DNA of 64,000 nt from Fuerstiella sp. (GCA_029245955.1 JAQWOH010000051.1:1-64000); one strand, 5' to 3'; positions 36,281 to 46,153 are shown, counted from the first letter of the stretch. Numbers and translations: made by a program. The notes: generated from the letters alone by a model not told the origin.

Positions 36281-38073
36281 ACCTCCGCGTCGTCACGAAC
36301 GCTGAATTCCAGCTTCCAGCTTTCACCCGTCGTCGTGTGAACACACGATAGTTCGAAGATGCCCAGTTCCGTGATTCGAGACTGAAATCGCACGGGCACA
36401 TAGTCGTCACCTTCGTCTCCATCTGAATTCAGCGTCGTCTCCATTGAATCTGTTTCCACGAGCTCATCCGGGGACCAGTGAAGAAGCTTGTCCCCCGGCA
36501 CATCGTCCGGCCGACTGGAGGAGCTGAAAATGCGGAATCCCGCTGACTCTCCGATAACCAGGCCGATTTCCTCCGAAGGCACGTCTGCTTCGGTCCCTTC
36601 CTCCATGCCATGCGGGACAACACACAGAGCCGACATCGGTCGCGGCGTTCCGGGAATGGCCAGGCCAGCGGTTTCTACGCCGACGTAATATGACCGAGGA
36701 GTGCCGCCTCGAATCCGAATGCCCCCGCGCTGGCTGGTCCACGCATAATACGCGGCTCCGCGCCCGACGGCATAGTCAAGGTCGTGCGTTCCCCCGAGGA
36801 TCCGGGGCGCGGCATCGCCGTACCAGTGAGAAAGCCGATCCAGCAAGGCCTGCTGCAGCCGGTCTGACTTGAAGACACCACCATTAAACAACAGGTGGGT
36901 CGGGGCCGGCGAATCAGGGGAATCTTCTTCGGTCTGTCGCTGCAGAAAAGCGGCCAGATGTCGAGTGATCGCCGTGTCAGCTTCGTAGGGCAGACCAATT
37001 TCCTGAAAGCCTGACACTCGCTGTCGTGACGGCTGGTCAGTGATGTCACACTCCGGGAAAAAACCGTCCACAAGAATACGAGCGACGTCTTCACGGTGGA
37101 CTTCCACAGACACACTGCCGCCAACCAGTCGGCTGCCTCGTCCGGCTACGGAAATCGTCTGTGTCTCAGCACCATCGGCCGCCAGCAGAGTTTCTTTGGC
37201 TGCACGACAGGAGTGCCACAACGACACGGACTGCCACGGATCCAGATCCGTCCCCTTTTCGCGGAACAATTCTGACACGTGGTAGGCCAGCGTCAGGTCC
37301 ATGTTGTCGCCACCAACAAGCAGATGATTTCCGACGGCCTGTCGACGCAGTTGTAAATCACCGTCCTCTGCGCCTGCCGCCACCAGTGTCAGGTCGGTCG
37401 TTCCGCCACCGACATCACATACCAGCAATCGGTCTCCGGCCGTCAGCGACTTCCGCCAGTCGTCGCCGGATGAAGAAAGCCATGCGTAAGTTGCTGCCTG
37501 AGGCTCTTCCAGCAGGACCAGTGACGCCGGAAGACCGGCAGACAACGCAGCTTCTCGTGTCAGTTCACGTGCGCTGGCATCAAACGAAGCCGGGACGGTG
37601 AGTACGATTTGCTGCTGAGCAATCGGGGCGTCTGGAAATGCCTGAGTCCACGCGGCGACCAGATGTTCCAGATATCGCTGCGAGGCAGTCACGGGCGATA
37701 TCTGTACCATATTGACAGGCGCTTTCCACGGCAGAATCGCCTGATGACGGTCCACTCGGCTGTGACACAGCCAGGACTTGGCAGTGCCCACTGTGCGATC
37801 AGGATTCTCTGACGATTGCGATCGTGCGACTTCGCCGACCGCGAAGTCACGGCTCTCGGCCCATGGCAAATCAAACTCCTGTGCTTCTGTCTCACCACCG
37901 CGCGCCAGGTACAGGAACGATGGTAGTGATTCACGGCGTTCCAGAGTCTGCGGCGCCACAAGCTGCGGAATCGAAAGCAACTCAACCAGTGGAGTGTCTG
38001 ATTCCAGCGAGGCAAAGGCCAGGACGCTGTTGGTCGTGCCGAGATCAATTCCAATGGCGTATCTTGCGGACAT
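36277..38073 (-). CDS. Hsp70-family protein
   Basis: 598 residues from ATG 38073; a longer frame to 38106 precedes it. Full nucleotide-binding domain: YAIGIDLGTTNSVLAF, IVLTVPASFDASARELT, LVCDVGGGTTDLTLV, VGGDNMDLTLAYHV, then a short beta-type C-terminal domain ending ITELGIFELSCVHT. It lacks the DnaK helical lid and EEVD-like tail. Clearly paralogous to the next gene (shared AKSWLCH and GVDR-type segments), presumably by duplication. Second gene of the DUF2760-Hsp70-Hsp70 run. Confidence 0.9.
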   Translation of the reverse strand: MSARYAIGIDLGTTNSVLAFASLESDTPLVELLSIPQLVAPQTLERRESLPSFLYLARGGETEAQEFDLPWAESRDFAVGEVARSQSSENPDRTVGTAKSWLCHSRVDRHQAILPWKAPVNMVQISPVTASQRYLEHLVAAWTQAFPDAPIAQQQIVLTVPASFDASARELTREAALSAGLPASLVLLEEPQAATYAWLSSSGDDWRKSLTAGDRLLVCDVGGGTTDLTLVAAGAEDGDLQLRRQAVGNHLLVGGDNMDLTLAYHVSELFREKGTDLDPWQSVSLWHSCRAAKETLLAADGAETQTISVAGRGSRLVGGSVSVEVHREDVARILVDGFFPECDITDQPSRQRVSGFQEIGLPYEADTAITRHLAAFLQRQTEEDSPDSPAPTHLLFNGGVFKSDRLQQALLDRLSHWYGDAAPRILGGTHDLDYAVGRGAAYYAWTSQRGGIRIRGGTPRSYYVGVETAGLAIPGTPRPMSALCVVPHGMEEGTEADVPSEEIGLVIGESAGFRIFSSSSRPDDVPGDKLLHWSPDELVETDSMETTLNSDGDEGDDYVPVRFQSRITELGIFELSCVHTTTGESWKLEFSVRDDAEV

Positions 38074-38179
38074 AATAGATGGGCGAGCAAAAGAGTCGGG
38101 AGTCACTTTCGAACCAGCAGTATCAACATCGGTTCGTCATGGTCGGAAAAATGCCCGACCCTCTGACGATTTCACTAAG

Positions 38180-38698
38180 TCAGCCGACGTCGATCGCGGC
38201 CGGGGCAACCACGTCGACGGACGAGAAACTTCCGCTCCACGTGGGCAACTCGCAGCGTGCTGCTTTCCATCCGTGATGTGCCAGATTTCCCGATGTCTGC
38301 TCGGGACCCGATTCACCGATCAGTCGCAACCGTCCACTGGCCACTCCATCACTCAGGTCAACCACGCTGCCTTCGGGTTGATCAATCACCGGAGCGAGGC
38401 CAAGTATTCGATCCAGTACCGTTTGACTGTCACGATGAATGTCTCGTACCGCCGCTCCGATTTGCGCATCGGCATAGTCATCGATGGGTTCCATCAGAAA
38501 ATCCACGAGTCGTGCCTCCCGCTGCAGCGCGGCCAACAGCGTGACCGCATCATTCCGAACAGCCGGCGCAGGTTCGGGGTCGGCCGCCATCGGTTGCTCA
38601 ATGGCTGCGACCGGGGCAGCACCGGAAACAAGTTCGGCCAGCTGCTGTGCCAACTCTCCGCTTGTCAGGACACGCCATGCCAGACTTAACCGTCCCAT
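38180..38698 (-). CDS. DUF2760-domain protein
   Basis: 172 residues, cytosolic. The C-terminal 130 residues (about 45-172) match the DUF2760 pattern: AVTLLAALQREARLVDFLME, IDDYADAQIGAAVRDIHRDS, VLDRILGLAPVID, and an end segment with HHGWKAARCELPTWSG. DUF2760 genes commonly precede Hsp70-like genes, as here, and may encode a dedicated cofactor or client. The function is not known. Confidence 0.88.
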   Translation of the reverse strand: MGRLSLAWRVLTSGELAQQLAELVSGAAPVAAIEQPMAADPEPAPAVRNDAVTLLAALQREARLVDFLMEPIDDYADAQIGAAVRDIHRDSQTVLDRILGLAPVIDQPEGSVVDLSDGVASGRLRLIGESGPEQTSGNLAHHGWKAARCELPTWSGSFSSVDVVAPAAIDVG

Positions 38699-39039
38699 CT
38701 GTCTATGCCTTCCAGATCCCGTCAGACTCTAAATTAGATTGTGGAGCAGGATTGTGACATCCCACGCTCATTTCTCAAGGATTGATAGCGGGGCCGCCGC
38801 AGACGGAGGGCTCTCTCGCGAATGAGGTGCGGATGCGGCACATCATGGGAGGCATTTCCAATTGTAGGGAATCCGCCCTGGTTCGACAGAGCCCCGAGTC
38901 TGCCGCGTTTGTCGTTCGAGCTGCTCGGCTTTCCTTGAATATTTCCGGACGAACGCTCGCAAGTGATTTCCTGACAGACCGCCTGCATTTTCAGCCTGCA
39001 GCCTGTGCGGTCGTCAAAAGCGATAATAATGTCTATGCA
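38699..39039. other. intergenic region upstream of DUF2760 operon
   Basis: 341 bases with no convincing gene; presumably the operon promoter region. No promoter or operator could be picked out. Confidence 0.45.
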
Positions 39040-40830
39040 TTATGACATCTGAGGTTCGGAGGCCCCTGCGGGCAGGCACAGGAGTTTCAGGTCCGGATAC
39101 ATGTGCCGAATCCGCCTGGTCAGTTTCCGTTCGTCGATATCCGGAATACTAACATCGGTCAGCAGCTGAGAAGGAACAGCCGTATTTATCGCTGCTGCCC
39201 ACAGTGCTTCTCGTCCGTTGTTTGCGCTCACGACTGCATAAACGGCGTCTTCAAGGACCATACGCAGACGGGGAAGCACAAGTTCATCATCATCACAGAC
39301 AAGACCGGTGCCGCCCGGATTTATCTCTGCAGCGCCGATGAGGCTCAACATTCACATCTGACAAGTGGTGATTTGATACGGGAAAGTAAGCCGACATGAC
39401 AGTCCCGATGCCTTCCGTGCTGGTCATTGCCACAACATCACCGCATTTTTCCATGTTGGCATGTACGACAAATAGTTCCAGACCAGTTCCTTCACGAGGC
39501 TTCTTCGTCGTGACAAACGTTTAAGAATTAGTCGACAGATTCCTTTGGCATCCTGCTGTTTTTATCTGCAACAGACAGTTGCACAGAAATTCCCGCTTCA
39601 AAAGTTCGGGGCACTCCTGATTTTCCTGGCGCACAACGTCTGTGGCGATCGTCAGCAGGCCACCTTCGGGCATCGAGTCACAACCGTTGATGACAAAGTT
39701 CATAATTGCCTGTTCAAGTGCAGATTCGCCGGCCTGCACGGTTGCCGGCTCCGGGCTAAACTAAGTTTTAATCCTGACTTCGGAATGGATCAGGTGTACC
39801 AGCCTGCTCCTGCTGGTTGTGACAACCGCCTTCACATCAAACAAACTTGTGCAAGGGGGGCTTCTGCCGCGAGAACGAAAGCAACTGTTGTGTTAAGTCG
39901 GCCGTCCTTTCGCCGGACTTTGCAATGCCTATCAGCGGTCCGATTGGTCTGTCTGAAGCCGAAGGGGCTATCGTGTGCAGCAACAGATTCGTGTTGCCCC
40001 GAATCACGATAAGCAGTTGTTGAATTCATGTGCTACGTCGGCGGCCAGTGTTTCAATCGCCCGAAGCTTCTCGTGCTGTCGCAGCCATGTTAAGAGTTGG
40101 CGCTGCGCCGGAAAATATTCTGTGATTATCGTCCGGACCAAGCAGCACACGGCTGTCATACGACGCTAACGCCGGAGCGGGTGCCAGACTCATGCGAGTG
40201 GCCATCAGTCTGGCAGCATCTTTCGGCTGTTCTTTGATGTCCTCCAGTGCCTGGAACCATGAATTCACAGGCAACTCAGGCTCATGAGATCTGTATGCCA
40301 GTATTTCGTCGCGGACGATCCTCACGCCCACGATTTCACCAGGAGTTATCGAACTGTTAAAGATACTTTTCATGCCGTCGGCAAGCTGGCGATTGTGAGT
40401 GAGTTCAAACGTCACGACAGTACCAACCTGGTCAGGTGCGACGGCAGCTTCATGTTATTCTGCCTGCAGCGGTCCGACCGTTACGTCGGTGACCTCCGGC
40501 TGCGACTGCTGCAGAGCGCGGACCAGGACATAGAAGCCGACAGCTGTGCTTTCGACACCGATTCCGCTTTTCTTCAGATCTCTGACGCTGCCGATATTTG
40601 CAGCTGCAGGAATCACGTCGCCGCCACTGATACGTCTAATGCCATGGTGCACACCCTCAGTACTGATTCGAATGGCCTCATCCACGCCGGCCCTTCAGGA
40701 ATCTGCTTCCGATCGGGTTACCTGCATATCACCATTCCAAAATCCTGCGACTTGAGCTTTGGCCATCGTTCCATGACAGCAATGTCTACAAAGTGAACCA
40801 CGCGTGATGATCGCATGATCATGCACCGAA
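39040..40830 (-). pseudogene. decayed NMT1-sensor hybrid histidine kinase gene
   Basis: Pieces on the minus strand fall in the order of one former protein. About 40770-40110: an NMT1/THI5-like substrate-binding domain (VAGFWNGDMQV; DEAIRISTEGVHHGIRR; SVRDLKKSGIGVESTAVGFY; LPVNSWFQALEDIKEQ). 40087-40019: WLRQHEKLRAIETLAADVAH then EFN, a HisKA box, continuing in another frame as VIRGNTNLLLHTIAPS. Near 39739: ALEQAIMNFVINGCDSMPEG, the ATPase N-box. 39351-39040: a receiver domain, GLVCDDDELVLPRLRMVLED with TDVSIPDI. Several stops and frame changes exclude function. Confidence 0.75.
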
Positions 40831-41501
40831 TCGGATACAATGTTGAGAAGGTAAACCGAAACTGACTGGATACGCTCTTCCAGAAGTTTGTCGCGCAATT
40901 GACGCCGGGTTCGCCGTTTCCTGGTCTGATCAGGGTGACACTCAGCACCATTCCCGACGTGGCGTTGCCGCTTGAGCTGCAATTCGTTCCGGATGAGTCG
41001 TTGAGTATACAGACTGTCTTTGCCCGGTACGTTTGGACAACTCACGCAAGACTTGCAGCTTCGACTCGACGTGTTTTTGCAACGATTCTGTCAGAGTACT
41101 AAAACTGCCGGGACAGATGCTTTCCGGCAGACTTGTCAGTACACGACGGATCGGTCGAACCCGGTTCGACAACTGCTCCGCCGCTCTGACCTGCGTCACA
41201 GGAGGCCTTTGCCACGTCGGCGGACAAATGCGCCCCGTACACGCGACATTTGGCAGGTCGTGTCGGCAAATACTGCCAGCCCACACCACCAACACAGTAA
41301 TCCCCGTTAAATGTATGCCGATCGCAACAAATTTTCATCGACAGATCACTCTGTTCTGCGTCTTATTGTAATGGCCCTCGAAGTTGTACGACTTTGAAGG
41401 CACCAAACCAGGTGAATCGCAGGAACGCGGTTTCTTAAGCAGTCGCATGGAGAGCAATCACTGCAATTTCCGGAGGCCTGATGACGTAAAAGGACGGAGT
41501 C
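40831..41501. other. non-coding region, possible further remnants
   Basis: 671 bases. Open frames here give arginine- and cysteine-rich translations without domain patterns. It may hold the worn 5' end of the decayed sensor-kinase gene. The purine-rich AAGGACGGAG before 41502 is the ribosome site of the next gene. Confidence 0.45.
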
Positions 41502-41720
41502 ATGAGAGATCACAAATGGAAACGAATCTTTGGTGTTTTTGCATCAGCAGCCCTGGCGACGCTGATCAGCGGATGTCACACCGTGCACAGCGGAGCTCCA
41601 CATCCGTTCACCACGATGTTTCGCAAGGGGACGGAAGTTAACCACTTCGCTTCTCCGACGGAGTCGATCCCGGCCACTGCCGGGCCAGCGACACAGAACG
41701 ACCATTCAGGCGGTTCGTAG
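41502..41720 (+). CDS. small predicted lipoprotein
   Basis: 72 residues. Positively charged start (MRDHKWKR), hydrophobic core and lipobox ATLISGC (Cys25), then a short polar tail. Good ribosome site (AAGGACGGAG) just upstream. It ends 6 bases before the convergent PQQ-propeller gene ends. No family recognised; a real small lipoprotein seems likely from the signal and ribosome site. Confidence 0.65.
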   Translation: MRDHKWKRIFGVFASAALATLISGCHTVHSGAPHPFTTMFRKGTEVNHFASPTESIPATAGPATQNDHSGGS

Positions 41721-41726
41721 ATGCTG

Positions 41727-43130
41727 TCATTGCCGGAAGCAGTAGAGTTGGGACACCGTTCGCACGAAAACACAGCCGTGCGAAATAGCGGGCGATGCGT
41801 AAACGTCTTCGCCAAAGGTCCCGTCGGCGATCCGTGCCCATTCCGGCCCGGTCGAAATAACAGTTACGTGTCCGCGTTCACTAACGACGTAGAGTTTTCC
41901 GTCGCCCAGGACAGGCGAACTGTAGTAGTTACCGGTGCCGGCCATTCGGCTGCGGTGCAGGATCTTCCCGGTACGGGCATCCAGTGAAGAGGCGATGCCA
42001 CCGTCTTTTACAAGAAACAAGGTGCCATCGTGATACAACGGTGACGAGTTACGCGGGATGGACTGCGACTGTCGCCACTCAATATGGCTGTCAGTAACGT
42101 CTCCCTTACCGCCGGGTCGGACAGCCATCGCCACGGTCTGCGACAGGCTGAAAATTTCTCGAATCGAATTGTATTCATAGATATCCAGCGAGCCGCTGGC
42201 ATCACGATCGAACTGGGCAAAGAAGTTCCGAATCGGACTTTTGGGCAGTTCCCCCGGTTCCAGGGTTCCATTGTTGTTGTCGTCCGAGGTCAGCAGCACT
42301 TCAGAGAAAACCGGCTGTTCGGTTTCACTACCGCCGGTACAGGCCAGGTAGAGTCGATTGTCATCGCCCACAACGGGAGTTGTGTTGACGACTCGGCTCA
42401 CTCCCCGAATCGTCCAGACGACACGGCCTGTTTTGAAATCGTAGCCGCTTACCTGTGCGGAGCCGGCCACGACAATCTGCTGCTGACCGGCGACGGTCCA
42501 GATGCACGGAGTGGCGTAATTACGCCGGGAATTCGGACGTTCGGCTCGCCATACGGTCTTACCGCTTTGCTTATCGTATACACCAAGAAACGAATCGGCG
42601 TCGTGATCCTGAACCATCACAACCACGTTGTCGACCAGCAACGGTGATGAGGCGGCTCCAAAGCTGTTATTGAAAGGCCCCATCTGCCGGTGCCAAAGCA
42701 GATGCCCTTCAGGATCGTGACACATCAGGCCCGTCGATCCGAACAGGCTGACAACAACGTCGCCGTCCGTTGCCACGCTCGGTGTCGCGTGACTGCCGAT
42801 ACGATGAATGGACTCCAGCTCTTCACAGTCGGCATCTGCGGTCCAGATGATGCTTCCATCACTGCGACTAAGTGCGAAGATCTGCAGCGACTTGTCGATA
42901 ATTCCCGTCACATAGATTCGTTCGCCGTGAATGACAGGTGACGAATGCCCTTTGGGCAACGGTGTTCGCCACACGAGAGCGGAACTGTCCCGCCCAATAT
43001 CCGCAGGCAGCGATTCCGAAGTGTCGGCAACGCCGTTGCCGCCGGGCCCGCGAAACTGCGGCCAGTCGGATCGAGATGTGGATGCCAGTACGGAGCAGAT
43101 GGTCAGAGTCAGTATTGCAAGTCTAAGCAT
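41727..43130 (-). CDS. exported PQQ-type beta-propeller protein with EF-hand pair
   Basis: 467 residues from ATG 43130 (MLRLAILTLTICSVLASTS signal); an upstream start at 43187 lacks one. WPQFRGPGGNGVAD opens the planctomycete PQQ-like propeller family, and repeated blades follow (HATPSVATDGDVVVSLFG, NNSFGAASSPLLVDN, NYATPCIW, RNSSPLYHDGTLFLVKDG). Between blades are two EF-hand loops, 283-294 (DDNNNGTLEPGE) and 308-319 (DRDASGSLDIYE). Secreted calcium-binding propeller of unknown role; dehydrogenase activity is not implied. Last gene of a five-gene run. Confidence 0.87.
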   Translation of the reverse strand: MLRLAILTLTICSVLASTSRSDWPQFRGPGGNGVADTSESLPADIGRDSSALVWRTPLPKGHSSPVIHGERIYVTGIIDKSLQIFALSRSDGSIIWTADADCEELESIHRIGSHATPSVATDGDVVVSLFGSTGLMCHDPEGHLLWHRQMGPFNNSFGAASSPLLVDNVVVMVQDHDADSFLGVYDKQSGKTVWRAERPNSRRNYATPCIWTVAGQQQIVVAGSAQVSGYDFKTGRVVWTIRGVSRVVNTTPVVGDDNRLYLACTGGSETEQPVFSEVLLTSDDNNNGTLEPGELPKSPIRNFFAQFDRDASGSLDIYEYNSIREIFSLSQTVAMAVRPGGKGDVTDSHIEWRQSQSIPRNSSPLYHDGTLFLVKDGGIASSLDARTGKILHRSRMAGTGNYYSSPVLGDGKLYVVSERGHVTVISTGPEWARIADGTFGEDVYASPAISHGCVFVRTVSQLYCFRQ

Positions 43131-43159
43131 TTCTGATTGGCCTGTTTTCTTTGTCGCTG

Positions 43160-44125
43160 TCAGCGAACGCGTGCTTCCGCCATCCACATTCGCAGCATGT
43201 TCCGCAGCATCTTCAGTTCCGAATAAAACTGCTTCAGATCAGCATTCCCGTGTTCCAGTGCCCACGGCCCGCGGAAGCCTGCGTTCCAGCCGATGTCGAA
43301 GCAGCGTTTCAGATCATATTCTTTGTGTTCGCCACCGCGCCCGAGTTTTCGGGCCTTGAAATCACAGGTGACAGCCACTGGAAATGAACGAGCCAGCCCC
43401 GTATATCTTACGTCATTGTCAGACCAGTTTCCGGTATCGACGCCTGCAACCGCATTGTGACCGATGGCCCTCAACAGCGAAGACACGGAGTCCGGATCAT
43501 TCTGCATCCATCCGAAATTCTCAACCAGCATTGTCACATTTCGGTCGGCAGCATAGTCACACAGTTCTCGATAACTGTCCACGTGGATGGCGATATCCGG
43601 TTTTTGTGTTTGCGGCAGCGGGCGAGCCCAGTGGCAACCCAGTCGCGACGCGATGTCGATGGATCGTTTGTATTCCATCAGTGCCTTCTGGCGAATATCC
43701 TTTTGCGGATTGTTCATGTCGATGCCGCGTTGATTCATTTTCAGATTTGTGAGCACGCAGCCGAACCTGTCAGCAGCCGCTCGCAGTCGTTCGCAGTACT
43801 TTTCGTTGACAATGGCAAAGTCAGGAAATGACGACGTGTTCAGATCAATCACTCGCAGATCAAGTTCCTCTCGCAGGATCTGTGGCAGATCGAGCAACGT
43901 AAACTGTCCCTTTCTGGCTACTGTCGTCAGGTGAGCGGCGGCAGACGCGGTCACGATGCCAATGGCACCATCGAGCCCTGAGGGCTCGTTTGTGCATGGC
44001 GTCGCAGTTGCCGACAAAGGAACGGCCAGGGCCGCTGCTCCCGCCAGCACACCCCTGCTGACACGCAGGACATCGCGCCGACTTCGTCGATCGGCAGCAT
44101 TCTGGTCAGGATCTGATTTGTGCAT
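43160..44125 (-). CDS. Tat-exported TIM-barrel isomerase/epimerase-like protein
   Basis: 321 residues from ATG 44125; the longer frame to 44272 reads into the neighbour. The Tat signal has RRSRRDVLRVSRGVLAGAAA, then a xylose-isomerase-like TIM barrel: LDLRVIDLNTSSFPDFA, VTMLVENFGWM (metal-binding Glu), VAGVDTGNWSD, FRGPWALEHG. Probably a periplasmic sugar isomerase/epimerase-like protein; substrate not known. It is followed after 29 bases by the PQQ-propeller gene. Confidence 0.85.
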   Translation of the reverse strand: MHKSDPDQNAADRRSRRDVLRVSRGVLAGAAALAVPLSATATPCTNEPSGLDGAIGIVTASAAAHLTTVARKGQFTLLDLPQILREELDLRVIDLNTSSFPDFAIVNEKYCERLRAAADRFGCVLTNLKMNQRGIDMNNPQKDIRQKALMEYKRSIDIASRLGCHWARPLPQTQKPDIAIHVDSYRELCDYAADRNVTMLVENFGWMQNDPDSVSSLLRAIGHNAVAGVDTGNWSDNDVRYTGLARSFPVAVTCDFKARKLGRGGEHKEYDLKRCFDIGWNAGFRGPWALEHGNADLKQFYSELKMLRNMLRMWMAEARVR

Positions 44126-44186
44126 GATTGAAACCCAATCATTGTGTGAAAGTCGAGCGGCCGTGTCTGTGTACGTATCAGCCACG

Positions 44187-44954
44187 TCATACCTGACCCG
44201 ATATGACGATTTCCCGACGAACGCCCCGTAAATCCATTTCGAATTCGATGTTTTGAATCGGTGGTTGAGCATAAGACCACTGAATGCCGACTCGCGCGGC
44301 TTCCGGGATGCCCGGGATGATCACGTCACGCAGGATGTCGTGTACCGGATGCGCACAGTAGACATCAACGCTGGACAGAAGTCCTTCGTTCGCTTCCAAC
44401 CGTTTCAACCTGGTCCGCATGATGTCGACAACACATCGAGCCTTGTCCAGCATCGCAGCTTCGCTGGTTTCGCCGAATTTAACGATGTGCTGATCGCTTA
44501 ATTCGCGATGTGGCAGTTCACCGCCACCTGCAACCACGAATGTGGACTGTTCAAACTCACTCGGCTTGGTGTGCGAAAAACCGTACAGCAGCGTATCCCG
44601 GGGCGGACTGACGACCGGGGCCACGTTGGTGCGAGCCACCGGGTTTTCGCCTTCCACCAGCATGTCCCATTCTTCAAGCAGCGTTTGATACTGCTTATTG
44701 AAATCAATGAATCCGCCCATCGAATGGGGTTCGGGGCACCTCAGCTCCACACCACACAGGCAATAATGTTCCAGTCCCTGCTGCTCCAGATGTTGTCTGG
44801 CGGCGAACAGCCCCTGCCGCCAGTGGACCGGCTTGTCCAGGGTCACATGAACAATCTCCCGGCCCGAAACGGCGATCACGCCGGACGAATAGGGAGCGAT
44901 GCCCTGAAGGTATCGATAGCCACCCTGCTCATTCAATTTCAATTGTGACCCCAT
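44187..44954 (-). CDS. protein resembling a tandem RidA/YjgF fold
   Basis: 255 residues with an excellent AGGAGG site 6 bases ahead. The sequence has two halves of similar layout, each ending in a beta strand with RidA-like texture: FNKQYQTLLEEW then ARTNVAPVVSPPRDTLLYGF in the first, and VGIQWSYAQPPIQNIEFEMD in the second. RidA proteins remove reactive enamine/imine intermediates, using a conserved Arg in the 'PARTxV' segment; ARTNVAP here may correspond. Weak similarity, so the call is tentative. No signal peptide. It lies third in the five-gene run. Confidence 0.5.
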   Translation of the reverse strand: MGSQLKLNEQGGYRYLQGIAPYSSGVIAVSGREIVHVTLDKPVHWRQGLFAARQHLEQQGLEHYCLCGVELRCPEPHSMGGFIDFNKQYQTLLEEWDMLVEGENPVARTNVAPVVSPPRDTLLYGFSHTKPSEFEQSTFVVAGGGELPHRELSDQHIVKFGETSEAAMLDKARCVVDIMRTRLKRLEANEGLLSSVDVYCAHPVHDILRDVIIPGIPEAARVGIQWSYAQPPIQNIEFEMDLRGVRREIVISGQV

Positions 44955-45013
44955 TTCGGCCTCCTGTAGTTTTGGTACCTGTGACAGCCGGACCAGTGTT
45001 CTGCGTGATCACA

Positions 45014-46153
45014 TCACAACCAACCGGCCAGTATCTTTCGTAGTAACATTTGTGACGGGCTGTCGACAAAGTCCGTCAGTTCAGTGTTCAGAGAACCAAT
45101 GACCGGCAACGGTGCTGTGGCTAACGGGGTGACCGATACCAGTGCAGCAGGCAGCCACGTGAGGACCTCGTTGATACCGATTCCATCGACCGCTGAAGTT
45201 TCGATAATGCTGGTGCCTTTGGTTACTCTGCACAGCGATACGCTCCGACGGTCCGGCAGATCTGTTTTGTTCCAGAGGATCGCAGATTGACAGGTGGCAG
45301 GAATGGCGCTCAGCAGTTCTTCATCGGCATCCGTCCAGCCTCTCTGCGAGTCAACAACCAACAGGCAGGCATCACAGCTGGTGGCAGTTCTGCGAGCCGA
45401 ATCAACGCCGACGGCCTCGATGTCATTGCTGACGTCGGTCCGAATACCGGCCGTATCGACAATTACGAGGGGCCAGCCGTCCAGAATAAGTTCTGCTTCA
45501 ACCAGATCGCGCGTCGTCCCGGGCTGGTCGAAGACAATCGAACGTTCGTATCCGATGATTGCGTTTAACAGACTTGACTTCCCTGCGTTCGGCTGACCGA
45601 TGACGGCTACTCGCCAGGGGGCTGTCAGGTGTGCGGCAAAGTCACGCCACCGCAGGAATTTGTTTACTTCGGCAGCAGCCGCCTGCATATTTTCCTGTCC
45701 CGACAGCGTTGACAGAAACTGGCGCAATGCACCGGTGTACTGAGTCAGCAGGAATGATGCTGTCCGGGGAGTCCGACACTTCAACAGCTGCTTCAGAATG
45801 CTCTTTTCCAGACGCCCTTCTGTGGCATTGTCGGGGCGTTCATGCGGGGGTGGATCGGCAGATGTTACGTCATCCGTCAGCTGTTGTGAGATCCGCTTCA
45901 CTGCCGCATCACCACCGTGGCAGTGGATCTCCCAGTTATTGTCGCTGACTCGTACCACAACAACATCTTCGCCGTCCCACAGTCCGTACAGAATACGTCC
46001 GATGGCCGCCCGCGACGGCAGCAGACCGTTAGCGGCGCGAAAATATGAATCCAGGCGTTCCGCTGTCGCCCTTCCCGACATGTTCGCGCGCATCACAGCA
46101 ACAGCACCCCGGCCGGCAGCGGTCAAACGCGTGACCTTTGTTTCGCCGTTCAT
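45014..46153 (-). CDS. MnmE/TrmE-like GTPase lacking the catalytic C-terminus
   Basis: 379 residues. The N-terminal folate-binding-like part retains EDVVVV and WEIHCHGGDAAVKRI; a helical region follows; and the G domain has GQPNAGKSS (186-194), DTAG (233-236) and NKTD (295-298). MnmE modifies U34 of tRNAs with MnmG and ends in a Cys within FCIGK. This protein ends LRKILAGWL with no such Cys, and is about 70 residues shorter than MnmE. A tRNA-modifying role is therefore doubtful. The start overlaps the SMP-30 stop by 4 bases (ATGA). Confidence 0.85.
   Translation of the reverse strand: MNGETKVTRLTAAGRGAVAVMRANMSGRATAERLDSYFRAANGLLPSRAAIGRILYGLWDGEDVVVVRVSDNNWEIHCHGGDAAVKRISQQLTDDVTSADPPPHERPDNATEGRLEKSILKQLLKCRTPRTASFLLTQYTGALRQFLSTLSGQENMQAAAAEVNKFLRWRDFAAHLTAPWRVAVIGQPNAGKSSLLNAIIGYERSIVFDQPGTTRDLVEAELILDGWPLVIVDTAGIRTDVSNDIEAVGVDSARRTATSCDACLLVVDSQRGWTDADEELLSAIPATCQSAILWNKTDLPDRRSVSLCRVTKGTSIIETSAVDGIGINEVLTWLPAALVSVTPLATAPLPVIGSLNTELTDFVDSPSQMLLRKILAGWL

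Noticed and set aside
40942-41295. 117-codon minus-strand frame as a gene
   Set aside because: No recognisable domain, no ribosome site and located beside a decayed gene; treated as non-coding or remnant.
45014-46153. Genuine mnmE for tRNA modification
   Set aside because: Lacks the C-terminal FCIGK cysteine and is about 70 residues short.
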